Shown here: one piece after another, positions 1 to 14,000 of the stretch
Layout: the number at the start of each line of letters is the position of its first letter
How positions within the stretch are numbered: the first letter of the stretch is position 1
Assembly (NCBI RefSeq): GCF_036323735.1
Contig: NC_086022.1
Span: forward strand, 64,848,702-64,912,701
Reading direction: 5' to 3'
Length of the DNA stretch: 64,000 nt
Source of the DNA: Rattus norvegicus
Taxonomy: Eukaryota; Chordata; Mammalia; Rodentia; Muridae
Position numbers and translations under genes: made by a program
Notes under the pieces: generated by a model
What the model saw: the letters and a program-made list of their open reading frames with translations, nothing else
Database searches by the model: none
What the model was told of the DNA's origin: nothing

Positions 1-89
1 GCAATTCTTAGCACATTCTATGTACATCTGGGCTCTGCTCCTAGATACCTTGGAGCTCATTGTATATATCATTTGATGTAACTATAGTA

Positions 90-231
90 TTACCTCGAGG
101 CAGGTACTATTAATGTTCCAATTTTACAGATGGAGGCTTAGCAAAGTTAAGGAACTTGCCTAAGTTCCAGGACCAGGATTTGAACATAGGACTCTGTCTT
201 CAGATCCAAGCTCATAACCACTAAGCTATGT
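90..231 (+). repeat. MIR SINE (ancient, tRNA-derived)
   Basis: The core reads as a decayed MIR: ttttacagatggaggctta, then a region like aacttgcctaagttc, then ggatttgaacatagg and ctcataaccactaagctat. Confidence 0.8.
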
Positions 232-531
232 AAGAGACCCTTCCAGGTTCTTATGTAGTTCACCTTTAGTTTATAGTACTGTTTATTATCTCACAGAATG
301 TCCTTGGGTATAGGAACATTTCCGCTTTATTAGTTTTCTGTTTGTTTTTAGCTCGTTGGATGTTTTGTTATAATAATGATTATAAAAAGAATTTGGTTCA
401 TGCTAATATTGGACAGTTCAGAGCAAAAGAAATTATATTACCCCTTAACCCTGTCACCAAAATAAAAATCATGATTTCTTGTCTTTTTTTCTTGTTTAAC
501 ATTTAAATAACATTAGGAAGACTATCTTACA

Positions 532-680
532 GGCTTGGCAGTGATGATACATGCCTTTAATCCCAGCACTCAGGAGGCAGAGGAAGGTGGATTTTTGTGA
601 GTTTGAGGCCAGGGCTACATAGAGAAACCCTGTCTTAAAAAACAAAAAATAAAATAATAAAAATACCCCCCCCAAAAAAA
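532..680 (+). repeat. B1 SINE
   Basis: It contains tttaatcccagcactcagg and ctacatagagaaaccctgtc and has an A-rich tail. Confidence 0.9.
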
Positions 681-1439
681 ACCTTACATTACTTTATATT
701 CTTTGTCATATAGAATCATGGAGATTTCAAGTAATTATGAAATATTTGGCTTTTCGATTGCTGCATAGACTCCATTCCTTCTATTTGTACCTTGCATAGT
801 CTGGTTCATTGTATTTTCACAGCGGTTACAACCATGTTTCATTGAACGTCATTTCACATGAGCAGTGCATGCTTGGTCATTACAATCTTTTCAGCAAAAT
901 GTCCTGACACATATTTTGTACTTGTTTTAAATGTCCTGTTTGCACTTTACAAGGTCGTTATGGCCAAGGTGTTAGCAGTACTGGTCAGCTATGTGCTTTC
1001 CAGATAACTTCCGCTCATATGAAGCTGCCCCTCAAACATTGCTGCTTTCTCTGCTGCCACCTATTTTATTGTCCCTGAAAGGTTTTTGTCAGGTTTAGAA
1101 TGTTTTTTTTTTTTAATTGAAGCCTTCTTTAGCTTAACTTAGCTAAATATATCTTAAAATAATAGATTCTCATGAAAACATTGCTTTGTGTTGAAATAAA
1201 TGCTAGGGTGTTAGAGGTAGATTTAACAATATCTAAGTTTATTATCTGATAATACCTTTAAAAAAATCCAAAGAGGCCACAGTCCTTTTATAAATAATCC
1301 AAGTATATAAATATATAATCCATATATAAAAATCAAATAGTACCATTCCAAAACTCAGCCCTGATAAAACTTCATAGTTTAATGACTTTTACAAAAGCAG
1401 CTTGCGTACAGTGTAAAGCCCTCCTGAGTTCAGACCTCC

Positions 1440-1520
1440 ATAGTGGCGCTGCAGCTGTGCTCTGGTAGAGCAGTGGCTATGCACGCCGAGCCCAGGCTTA
1501 GTCTCCAGTGCCACAGAAGT
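1440..1520 (+). repeat. Decayed ID-like SINE
   Basis: It resembles the ID body (tggtagagcag, gagcccaggcttagtctcca) with many changes. The call is tentative. Confidence 0.45.
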
Positions 1521-2028
1521 AAGTAGACTATGTAATAAGATACCCTGTGCAGTGGATGTAGCTGGACACAGGGGTCCTTCCCTGTAAAGTTTTTTAAATC
1601 CTTCTTTAACAGTAAAATCGTCAGGGGATCATTTGGGGCATTTTGACTAGTTGTTGATTCATTCACTGTGCTGAGCCATCTCATGAGTTTCTTAGAAAAA
1701 ATGTGAAATATTTGACCTTTAGAGAACTCTGGATTGTGTAATTGTAAAGTGAACATTCAGGTGCTAAAACCTAAACCTTGTAACTGAGCTCAAACTTTGG
1801 CTGTAGAGATACTTCGTAAATAGTATTTAAAACATGTTTTTCTGAAAAAAAAAATATGTTACCTTAGACAAGATTAACCAAGGTAAATTAAGATTGCATT
1901 GCATAAATTTATAAAGTACACAAGGGACTTGATTTGTTTTCTGGAGAGCAAAGTGAAAGGAATGAAAGACTTGACAAGTTCCCACCTTGGACTGTTCGTT
2001 ATTACTGACATACACATTTTTCCTCCAG

Positions 2029-2128
2029 TGGGAAGTCGCTGAGGTTGTCCTGGAAGTGTTTTATAAGCTGTTGAGAGATTATGAGCCCCAGCTTGAAGAT
2101 TTTGTAGATCAGTTTGTGGAGCTACAAG
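2029..2128 (+). CDS. Nup205: Nup205 exon 16 (first in window)
   Basis: The acceptor is tttttcctccag and the donor is aag|gtaatt. It enters in phase 0, starting WEVAEVVLEVF, and leaves one base for the next codon. The residues match NUP205. The upstream 2028 bases are intron holding a MIR, a B1 and a decayed ID-like element. The following intron (2129-2641) holds nothing I recognise. Confidence 0.95.
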
Positions 2129-5047
2129 GTAATTTAATTCTGTCACTTTTCAAAGTATTCATGATTTAGTGATTATATATATAAATGCAAGTTAAGATTT
2201 ATGAGTTAAATTAGAATTTAATTTTTGCTTTATTGTTTTAATCATGTTCTGTTCAAGAGAGAAAATAGAATTTTTGGGTACTGGCTCTCATGTGCACCTC
2301 AGTCTTTCCTGTGTGGAATTGCTACTCTTAATAGTTTGTGTCTCTGTCTGTGACTTGAAGCTTGCCTTCACCTGTGTTAATCCTATTTAAGTTACAGTGT
2401 CATACATTTCACAAAAACAATGGCTATAACAAAAATTCTAATTGAGGGGCCAGTAAAATGGCCACTAATTGATTCTTTATAGGCAATGACATCTGCACTA
2501 AGTCTGACACCTTTGTTTCGTCCGTTGGATCTACACCGGAGGAGTTAGTTCTCTTCCAGAACGCACATATACACTAAATACATAAGCAAATAGTATTAAA
2601 CCAGTACTGATTCACTGTCTTTTGGATTGTGTACTGTTTAGGAGAAGAGATCATAGCCTATAAGCCACCTGGGTTTAGTCTGATGTACCATCTTCTGAAC
2701 GAGTCACCGATGTTGGAACTTGCCCTCAGCTTACTGGAAGAAGGAGTTAAGCAGCTTGATACCTATGCTCCTTTCCCTGGTATGTGTCTGAAAGTCTCTC
2801 TGCCTTCAAAACTGTTGACACCTTCACCTTTTGTAAATAGAGAATTTACTGGAGATGATCTTTGACACTCTTTGGTACTCTCTTATCTAACAGTGCTATT
2901 TTCAGTGAGTCAGTATGAGTACACATAGACTGAATTCAGTACAGATACTTGTTGGATCTGACTACCTCATTGCAAGGTCATCTGTAGATAATTAAAGAGG
3001 TCTTTATGACTTTCATGTCTTTAACATGTTTAACTCTGAATCTGAAATCTCATGACCCTTACAAAAACACTATAGAATCTGGCTCATAGTGGTCAGTAAA
3101 TGCTGCTGTTACTGTTTGGTTCCGTGCTTTCTATGCAGTTGGCTTAAAAGCATAGCATGTATTTTACCCTATTTAATTTGCACAGAAGCCTTCGGTGGTA
3201 GATCTTTCCATTTGCCAAAAAGATGTACAGACAGGGTACACTGAGAGTGGGGGTTTGAACCTAGACAGTTCGGCCCCAGAGCTCGTGTTTCTTACTGCTG
3301 TGCTGTATTGCCTCTAATGTGGCAGGGATCTGAAATAGAAAAGTCACAGTCTAAACACAGGATTGTAACTGTATAATTCACAGATAAGAAACAGTAGAAA
3401 GGCCACATTTTAAATTTGAAAGGTTGAGATGACAGGTGATTTTTATATACTTTTTGCTTCTTTATTTTCTTTTTAAAGAACCTAACCCTTTTTTAAGGAT
3501 TATTTTTATTTTATGTATGTGACTGTTTTGCTTGCAAGTATATATCTGTATCATGCACATGCCTGGTGCCTGTGGAAGCCTGAGGAAGGTATCAGATTCC
3601 CTGTAATTGGAGCTGTAATAGGTTGTGAGTTACCGTCTGGGTGCTGAGAACAGAACCCAGATTCTCCTCATGAGCCCTGAGTGCTCTTAACCACTGGGCC
3701 ATGTCTTCAGCTTGCTAGTGTCTTTATTTTCACAGTGATTGTCTTATTTGGAGTCGGTTTCTCACTTTGAGCACTGTTGACAGTTTAGCTGATTGTTCTT
3801 TGTTGTGGGTGCTGTACTGTGTGCTGTAGGCTTCTGTCTCCTGGATGGCAGTTGTACCTTCCTATCAGGACAAATAAGAGTGTTCACTGGGGACAAATCA
3901 TCCCACTCTGAGAGCCATTGCGTCACATATCGGGATGTCCTGCATATCAGATATTTACATTACAGTTCATAATAGTAGCAAAATTACAGTTTTGAAGTAG
4001 CAATGAAAATAACTTTATGGTTGTAGGTCACCACAATATGAGGAACTGTGTTAAAGGGACACAGCATCAGGAAGGCTGAGAACTGCTACCCTAAAGGATC
4101 ACAGAAAAGATAAAAGAGAAGTTAATAGCTGAATAGCATGGGCCATGGATATAGCTGGTTTTATATGGGTGGAAGCTGCTGTTTGAAGGTGCTGTTGAAA
4201 GTTTGTGAAAACAGACTTTCTGAGACTAAAGCGTCCTTTTAGTTTTTTCTCTTAAGCACATTTAGATTGTAATTTCATTGGGGGTTACAGGAAAGAAACA
4301 CCTGGAAAAAGCAGTTCAGCATTGCCTCGCACTCCTCAACCTCACTCTGCAAAAGGAGAACCTTTTCATGGACCTTCTGAGAGAGAGTCAGCTGGCTCTC
4401 ATCGTCTCGCCTCTGGAACAGCTCTTGCAGGGAATTAACCCTAGGACTAAGAAGGCAGACAATGTGGTTAACATCGCCAGGTGAGTGACCTGAGTCACAG
4501 CAGAAGGAGACGGAGGCCACTCTAGCTTTATTTTTCTCTTTTTTTGGTGCATATTTAATATACCACAGATTATTGGTTTTGGGCTATTTTATTTTGTTTT
4601 GAGACACAGTTTCTCTGTGTTAGCCCTGGCTACCCTGGGACTTGCTCTGTAGACCAGGCTGGCTTTGAACTCAGATTTGCTTGCCTCTGCCTCCTGAGTG
4701 CTGGGAGTCAAGACATACACCAACATGTCCTGGCTGGTTTTGACCTACTTTAATATTACCCAATTCTACTCCTTTGATTGTAATTACTCTGAGCCATACT
4801 GTGTCTTTTCTTTTTTTCTCTTCCTAGTATACTCTATGTCCTAAAAGTTTCTAGGTTTGAGATGAATAGTGTTTGTCTTTTGTAGGAAACTTGAATGTTT
4901 GGACAGTGGTAATAGAGAGCTCCCTCCAGTCCTGTGTGTGTGTGTGAGTGTGTGTGTGAGAGTGTGTGTACATATGTGTATGTGTATACATGTGTGTGTA
5001 TATATATGTATGTATGTGTGTGTACATGTGTACGTGTGTGTGTGTGA

Positions 5048-5095
<48 letters not shown>

Positions 5096-8000
5096 GCTTG
5101 TAGGAACCTTGGATGATCACTTACCTCAGCTTCATGTGGTGGTTTGTGGAGGTGCTTGTGCTCATAAATCCTGTTGTGAGCACACAGTCTTGTACCCTTG
5201 TCTCAGTTATGGTTTAAATTGCTGTGATAAAACAATGTGACCAAAAGCAAAAATTGAGGAGAAAAGTATTTCATCTTACAGCTCTCAGATCATACTCTGT
5301 CACTGATGGAGGTCAGGGAGAAACTGGAGGCAGGAACTGAATCTGAGAACATGGAGGGTGTTATTGACCTGCTCCTCATGACTTAACTCAGCTTCTTACA
5401 GCTCCCAGGACCACCAGCCTGGAGGTGGCATTGCCCATAGAGAGCTGAGCCCTTCCACATGAACCATTAATCAAGAAAACACAACTCTCTTGCTCATGGG
5501 TCAGTCTGGTGAGATAATCTTCTCAGTTGAGGTTTCCTCCTCCAAACTGACTCTGGTTTGTGTCTGGTTGACATGAAATTAGCCAGCCAAGTCCTTCTTA
5601 ATCACCTATTAGTACTTGGTTTGCTACATATACAAAGGCCCTTTTCTAAATAGTCCTTGTGGGTTAAGACTTTAGATATTTTAGAAGGACATGATTCAGA
5701 CTGTGGCAAATTCTTTGTGGCTAGAAGGAGGACACCTTTCTTTCATTTGTCCAAAGTGTTATATAGGGAGGTGAACCTTTGGCTTGAGTTTTCTTTTTTT
5801 CTTTTAAGAGTTATTTTTAAGAGTATTTTTAATTTTTATATGTATCTGCGTGTGCCTGCTTGTCTCTATGTGCATCACACACACACATGAACCTGCAAGT
5901 CAGAGATGAGGCTGGATCCTTTGCAGTTGGAGGTTGACATAGTGGTAGGTAGGTGTAGGTGCTGAGAGCCAAACCCAAGGTCCTTTGCTAGAATAGCACA
6001 TGCACTTAATCACAAGCCATCTCTCAAGCCCCTAAGTTTTCTTTATTGAGGATAGTGAGAAGCCAAGTTTGAATACATTGTTTTTTAATGTTTTCTTCTG
6101 AAGGTATCTGTATCATGGAAACAGTAATCCTGAATTGGCATTTGAAAGTGCAAAGATCCTCTGCTGTATCTCTTGCAATTCCAACATTCAGATCAAAATG
6201 GTTGGCGATTTCACACATGACCAGGTAACTGATTTCATTGAGGGTGCTCTCTGTCCATCATAGTGTCTGGGTGAATTGTACTTTTGTTTGTGGAATGATT
6301 CTCTAAGAGTAAATGCACTCGACTGTGAATTGTCTTTGAAGTTAATGCTTTTCACAGTGTAGTACCTTCTGTAGTGAGCGCTGGGTAATGTTTACATACC
6401 AGTATGTGACTGTATAGCCACAAAATAGCTGTTACTCTAAGCATTTGAAGCAATTGGGTTTGTAGTCACAATACCTGTTTGCTGAGCTAATTATCTCTGT
6501 AGTTCTCTGGTGATCCATAGGTGTGTTATGTTGGATATTATAGAACGTATTTATGGGTCTTTTTTTTTTCCTGAGACCACGCTGCTCCAGTGATCCTCCT
6601 GCCTCCACTTCTGGAGTAGTTGACACTATGGGCTTGTGTTCTATACCAGCTCCTTTTTCTTCTGTTCCTAATAGTTTTGTTTCTCTTTTTCTCATTTGAG
6701 ATGGTGTTGTGTTGCCTCAGCTAGTTCTCGCTCTGCTTAAGAGGTCTCCTAATCTGATCCTAAGGGCGGATTCTGCTCCATAGCTGCTGTGCTCTCCTCA
6801 GTAGATAGCACAGCTGCATAACTGGCTTTGTATTTCTCCTGTAAACATCTAGTGTCTGTAAGAAGTGTCTGAACTTTACCTTTTTGGATCCTCCTCAGCA
6901 GTGTTTTAAAACAGGACGGGGATGAAGACATATGCATAGGTGGTTGTGGGTCAGAGGACAGCCTATGAGAGTCAGTTTGATCTTTTACCACATACTTCAT
7001 TATGCTCAGCAGCCTGTACCCTTACTCATTTAGCAATCTCCCTGGCCCTAGATCTTCATTTGGCTGCAGTTTTTGTATTATAAGACCTTTCATATGACTC
7101 TTTGCTGCCACTGTGTCAGTAGTAAGCTCTAGTAACAAATCAGAGTAGCCTCCCATCTTATAAATGCCCTTGAAGTGAGGGCACCATCAAGGCTGAGAGT
7201 TACTGTAAGATACACATGTGGCTTCTGGATTCTGGCTTTTCCTTTTAAATGGGTCTGGCTATGTGATCTAGACTGGTTTAGAACCTACGATTCTTCTGTG
7301 TCCTCTCCCTCTTAAGTGCTGGGTTACAGGTATGAGCCACTAGGCTGAGCTTTAAATTAAATACAAGTTGTCAGTACTGCTTGGAGTACACAATTCCTCC
7401 CCCCACCCCCCATATTCCTCCTTCCCTTTTCTTTTTATTCTTTGAGGCAGAGTCTCATTATGTAGTCTTGGCTGGCCTGAGACAAAGACTGGACAGGCGA
7501 CTCTTAAACTTAGATCTCCCTGTCTCTGCTTCCCAGGGGCTGGGATTGAAGGTATGTTCACCACACTTGGTTCACTCTCTTTCTTCAGAGGAGGCTTACT
7601 GCATACTCAGGGTCATCCTACCTCAGCCTCTTAAAGTACACCGTGTTTGTCCTTGGCTCTCTATGTAGAGAGACATTGTTAATTTGTCATTTTTCTGTCT
7701 TTTATGACTTCAGAATGTGAGCCAGAAGCTGATGGCTGGATTTGTAGAGTGCTTGGATAGTGAAGACACAGAAGAATTTGTACGTGTAGAAGAGGGTATG
7801 GCTCTGATCAATGTGCTTTTACTTCTATATGTACATGGCATAATGAGAAAAACCTTGAAACTCTTAATTTTCTAGTGCTGATGTAAGAGAGAGATTAAGA
7901 ATTTGCTAGAATGAAAAAGTTTTAAGATTGTTTAAATCAAAGCAATATATAGGTCAATCAAGAATTAAGTAATGTGGGGCTTCATATACATGCTACCTTA

Positions 8001-11000
8001 CATTAATTTGTGTTTTGTTTTGTGGATTCTGTATTTAGGCTCAGAATTAGAAAAGAAATTAGCTGCAATCCGTCACGAAACGAGAATCCACATCTTGAAT
8101 CTTCTCATCACATCTCTAGAACGCAGTCCACCCAATCTCGCCCTCTACCTGTTGGGCTTTGAATTGAAGAAACCCATCAGTACCACGAATCTGCAAGACC
8201 CAGGTAAAGCTGTACCGCATGTTGGCATCTATTTCTTACATGTTTGTTGGTGTAAGTGGTCATTTATTGAATACTGGGTTCATAGGGTAATTTACTTAGA
8301 AGACAGATGACATATGAAAGTGTTGCAGGTTAGACTTGAGGATCAAAGCTGTCTAAACAGATTTAGTGGATTGGGATTTGTCAGTGTCTGTTAGCAGTAT
8401 TGAAAGCATGTTCACAGTTGAGCAAGCATGTGTTTCTGAAATTAGACTTTGGTAAAGAAAGTCTTGAGTTTGTGATGCAGAAACCCTGAGAAAAGTTGAA
8501 TTTCCTTTTGGTTCCATGTAGGAGTACTAGGCTGCCCTCGGACGTGCCTTCATGCCATCCTGAACATTCTGGAGAAAGGCACCGACGGGAGGAGCGGCCC
8601 TGTGGCCGTGCAGGCGTGTCCACAGCTGGCCGAGCTGTGCTACCAGGTACGAGGGGGACTGCACCTGGGGACCAGGCAGGAACCTGAGCAGCTAAGTTTA
8701 TAGATGAGAGGACAGTACCTAGGCAGGATAGAAACGAGTTCATTTATTAGTTCTTCCAGTCTTTCATGTATGGATAAACTCCGTGAGGCATAAATACCAA
8801 CATCCTATAGATCTGAAGATCTTAGCATTGTGAAGAATGGGAACTATTAGGTGTTTTGGTGGGTTTTACCAGACGTACTGTGTTTAAAGTAGCTCTTTGG
8901 GGGCCTACAACAGGCTTGGGTCAAAAGATTCCTGGTGGCCATCTGTGCCCTGTATTTTTGTTGTTGTTTTTTTAGAATTCTATATTTTTTTATTGCGTTT
9001 TGTGTGCGTGTGTGCACGTATGTGTAGCAGTCAATTATTTAAACCTGTACTGAGCTCCCAGAGGGTGATCATGCTTAGCTTTCTTGCCACCTGCCCAAGT
9101 TCTCTGGATTTGTGGAATGAAAAGACTCACACGGGCTGTGTTATTCTTACTATGCCTTACTATGTCAATGACTGGGCCACTCCTGAACCTTCATGTGGCT
9201 AACACTCCCCTTCTACTCCAGATCTGGTTGGGGGAGTTGGCCCCTGGGGCCACTTTCCCTCATTCTTACATGTTTTGGGTTCTTAAGTCTGCTCTCTCTG
9301 CCTCCCTGTTGTGGTGATTCTGCACTTTCTCTCCTCTCTGTTTCTTGCCCAGCCATTGGCTGCTGGCTCTTTATTGACCTATCAAAAACCAGCTGTTAGC
9401 AGGGATCTGCAGCGGATGTGCGAATTCCCATGTAAGCACAAATCAAATCCCCAAAACACGTGTACATATCACCACGTTAGGGTGGAGGTCAGAGGGCATT
9501 TGGGAGTCAATTCATCCTTTCACCATGTCCAGTCCTGGTGATAAACTCAGGCTGTCAGTCTTGGCAATAGATGCCCTAATGCTGAATAGTCTCTCTAGCC
9601 CTTGGTCCTGACTTATGCAAAATAAAAAATGATATAGATCTGACTCTAGCCTAGTGTATCTGACTCTATAGGTCCTCATGAAAGGACCTTTGTATGCAGT
9701 GTGAGAGTTGGAAGACAACGGAAGCCTGTGGCCTTGTTTGTGTTAGACAAGTCCAGTAGCTGAAACTGCACAGACAACTTTGAGCACTGGTTTAAGGGGT
9801 ATGATCAATTTTACATATATGGAATTTGTAGAGTGTTGGTTATGTCAGTTCAAAGGGATTAATAGTTGCATGACTTGAGTTTTCTCTCAAACAATGTACT
9901 GAGAGAATGTTGCTTAAAGAGCCTGATATATAGAAGTGAGTAGTAAGTTCACATAAATGGGTGACTTGTGAATGAAAATTACTGCTGCTTTGCAAATACT
10001 GAAATTTACATTTTGTAGTTAGAAATTCTGCTGACCTAAAGATGTATCACACCTGCTGTCTTAGTGTTTCACTGCTGTGAAGAGGCACCACGACTAAGAC
10101 AATTCTTATAAAAGATAACATTTAATTGGTTCTGGTTTATAGGTTCAAAGGTTTAGTCCATTATTATGGTGGGAAGCATGGCACTGTTTAGGCAGGCATG
10201 GCTGGAGAATTCTACATCTTGTTCCAAAGGCAAAAAGGCAAAGACTATTTCCCACATGGCTAGAGGAGGGTCTCAAAGCCCACCTGCACATTGGCACACT
10301 TTTCTGATAAGGCCGCACTTCAACAAGGCCTTCTAATAGTCCCATTCCTTAAGCCAAGCATATTCCAGCCACCACACCTGCTTTCTACCTCATCATTTAT
10401 CCTCATTCATTGATTCATCCATCAATCCATCACTCCATCTACTGGTCTTTTTTTTTTTTTTTAAAGATTTATTATCTATAAGTACACTGTAGCTGTCTTC
10501 AGACACACCAGAAGGGGGCATCAGATCCCATTACAGATGGTTGTGAGCCACCATGTGGTTGCTGTGATTTGAACTCAGGACCTCTGGAAGAGCGACAGTG
10601 CCCTTAACACTGACCCATCTCTCTAGCTCCTGGGTCTTTTTGTTGTTGTTGTTGTTGTTGTTGTTCTTGGAGACAGCATTTCTCTGTGAAGCCGTGGCTG
10701 GCCTCAAACTTACAGCAGGCTTAACTATTGAAAATACATGTCCTTTTGGTTTATTATGAGTAATTTTCATTTTTGTAACATTTTGTCTATTTACTTATTT
10801 ATGAAAATTATGTACATAATGGAGATATTTGTTTGGTAGATCTACTCAATTTTTCTTGGATTGATATAAATATCCCCCTCCCCCCTAAAGTTGTATTTAG
10901 AGCTTGTATTTGTTACATGGTGAAGTTTAGACATTTTTATAGTGTTTAATAGTGATTGTTATAGTTCATTAAGTTTTACTATTTTTTTGAAGTTGAGATA

Positions 11001-14000
11001 AAATAATTGTGATTTTTTTTTTCTCTTTTTCAGAAGTGACTACCAGGCAATACTACTGCTAATTGAAATACTAAAGCTTAATTAACTTTGTATGTGCATT
11101 AATAAATATGTTTAGAATAAGGTCACGAATTGGGCCTGTCATATGTGACTCATTTTTATTTTGAATGAGAGTCTTGCTGTGTAACCTAGGCTGGCCTTGA
11201 ATTCATCATTATCCTGCCTCAGCGCCCTAGTTCTGGGGTTATAGGCATGTCTGGCATGTCAATAGTCTGAGCTGTGTTTCACTGTGTTTTCTTAAACTGG
11301 TACACCAAGGACCTGGATTTAGAAATCTAAGTTTATGAGGCTAGAGAGGTGGCTCAGCCATTAAGAGCACTGGCTGCTCCTCCAGAGATCCTGAGTTCAA
11401 TTCCCAGCCCAGATGGTGGCTCACAACCATCTGTAATAGGATCTGATGCTCTTGTCTGACATGCAAGTGTACATAATACAGATAGAGCACTCACATACAT
11501 AAATAAATAAGTCTTTAAGTACTCTAGGCTTATTTTATACTTGTGATTATTTAGGTTGTTGATGCATCATAATTTTTTTACGTTCATATTTTTTTATCTT
11601 AATCAGTCCAGAAATAACGGATTCTCTTTTATTTCATTAGGTGATATATCAGTTATGTGCATGCTCAGATACATCTGGTCCTACTATGAGGTACTTGAGA
11701 ACCAGCCAGGATTTCTTATTTTCTCAGTTGCAACATCTACCTTTCTCGAACAAAGGTAGGACATTGTATTGCTTTATTACTACCGGTTGGGAACTCTTTT
11801 TTTCAGAATTTGAATATTTGATTGATTGGTTGATTGATAGTGTCTTCTCTGAATCTGTGCTTAGAATTTGAAGTACTTTGCCTTGGCTGGGATTACAGGC
11901 TTATACCACTATGCCCCCTTCAATCCCTTTTGATTTGGGAGTATTTCTTACATATGAGGTATCCTAGGGACTGTACTCATTTCTAAACATGAAGTTCATT
12001 TGTATATGTAAACCTTATAGGAATAGACTGAAGTTAATTTTATCCCATAATTTTAGTATGCCTTCATTCTGTATGCGACCTGTCATGTGACATGCCACAC
12101 TAGTAGCATTATGTGGGCATTTTATCTTGGAACATGTTGGTTTTGTGTTTGCAGATTGGAATTGGACAAATTGTGTAACCAGTGTATACACTGGCGTTAC
12201 TTGGCTAGGTATGGTGGATTCTCATGGCCTTTGGTACTTTTCTGCTGTTACTTTGGATGCTTTTGTAGTTTCTGCGTGAGAAGCTTACTGTTTTCACTTT
12301 CTAGTGTAAAATTACATGACAATAGTCCGTTTGAGGGAATTGGTCCTTTTCTAACAAAACTTAAAGGTTATGTTAAAGGGATAAGAAAACCACTGAAATT
12401 AGAGTGTGTGTATGCATGTGCATGTGCGTGTGTGATATGTGTGAGGCTGTGCACATGCCACATTGCACATGTGATGGTCAGAGCAGCTTCTCTTCCCACT
12501 TCTCCATGAGTTCTTGGGCTTGAACTTGACTCATCAGGCTTTTGTTGTAAGTGATTTTTTTTTTCTGCTGAGACATCTCACTTGCTTGTGAATGAAAATT
12601 ACTTAGAGAAATTTCACATTTATATTTGTGTCTTACATGCATTTGAAACTAAACTGCCTTGAAGTAAAACTTTGAAAAGGAATTTTAGACGAAATTATAA
12701 ATCTAGTTTATTGACATGACTAAGAACTGTTCTAAGCTAATTTAAATTTTATCAAGGTTCTGTATTTTTCTTTAGATTAAAAAAATGTATTTAAAATTTT
12801 TTGCTTTTCCTGTATGTGTGCCTGGTGTATGCTAAAGCCAGAAGAATTCTGTTTGTTTGTTTGTTTTGTTGAGCCAGGGTCTCTGTGCAGTCCTGGCTGT
12901 CCTGGACTCACTCTGAAGCTACACACTATGTCTGGCTCTTTTCTCTCTCTCTCATTTCTTTCTGTCTGTCTTTCTATTAACTATTTACAAACATTTTTCT
13001 ACAGTTGTTTGTGTTAATCTCTTACACATATAGTAGAACTTTTTATTTTTTATTACATTCTGTGCAACAACATTCCTGTAGAGGTTGAAGGACAACTTTC
13101 AGGAGTTGGTTCTCTCCTTTTACCGTGGGTCCAGGGCTCAATCTTAGCTTACCTTTGATGGCTTTTGGGGTTTATGTTATAAAACCGAGGGTGTCTTGAA
13201 TTTGTGAGCTCAGACTATTCTCTACCACCTTAACCTCCTGAGTAGCTGGACCTATAGCCAGCACCACGGCGTAGGCACTGCAGTGTAGTTCTGAACCTTG
13301 CCTTATGCCATCAGGTTCTGAGATGGAGGTCCATATGAACTGTTGGTACATTGCTGTTCCTAGTAATTAGGTTGTGGGAAAGTGTAATGTCCTTGGAATT
13401 ACCTAATTGACAAAACAGTTTTCTTTATTTTCATAATTTTATCATTTTTAGTTAGGAGATTTTGTTTACTTAAGAACATTATAGAAACTTTAAATTTGTA
13501 CACATAGATAGTCCAAAAGAATAGTCACAGTCTGACTTATGTGTTATAAAATTGACTTAGCTTGGCCTGTGTTTCTGTTGCTGTGATAAATATCCATTAC
13601 TAAAAGCATGTTGGGGAGGAAAGGGTTTATTTTATCTAATTAGTCTCAGGTTACACTCCGCTACTGAGAGAAGTCAGTGTAGAAACTCAAGGTAGGAATT
13701 TGGAAGCAGGAGCCAAAGCAGAAGCACAAAGGAGTGCTGCTTAGGGACTTGGACTCTATGGCTTGCTCAGTCTGCTTCCTTAACACTATCCAGGACCAGG
13801 GGCCGGATCGCCCACAGTAGGCTGTGCCCTCTAACATCAATTTCTAATTAAGAAAATACCTCACAGGCTTGCCTACAGCGATACAGGCATTCTCTCAACT
13901 GAGCTAACTCTAGCCTATGGCAAGTTGGCAAAAAGACCAACCAGTGCAGATTTAGATTGCTAGTGTTATTATTTAGTCAATTGTGTTTATGTTGTCGTCA

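Noticed and set aside
6749..7000. An 83-codon minus-strand frame with plausible composition
   Set aside because: It overlaps a decayed B3 and has no family match I recognise. It is intronic and antisense to Nup205.
12087..12509. A 140-codon + strand open frame in intron 23
   Set aside because: It ends in a TG-rich SINE remnant, and Cys/Phe-rich composition is typical of random intronic sequence.
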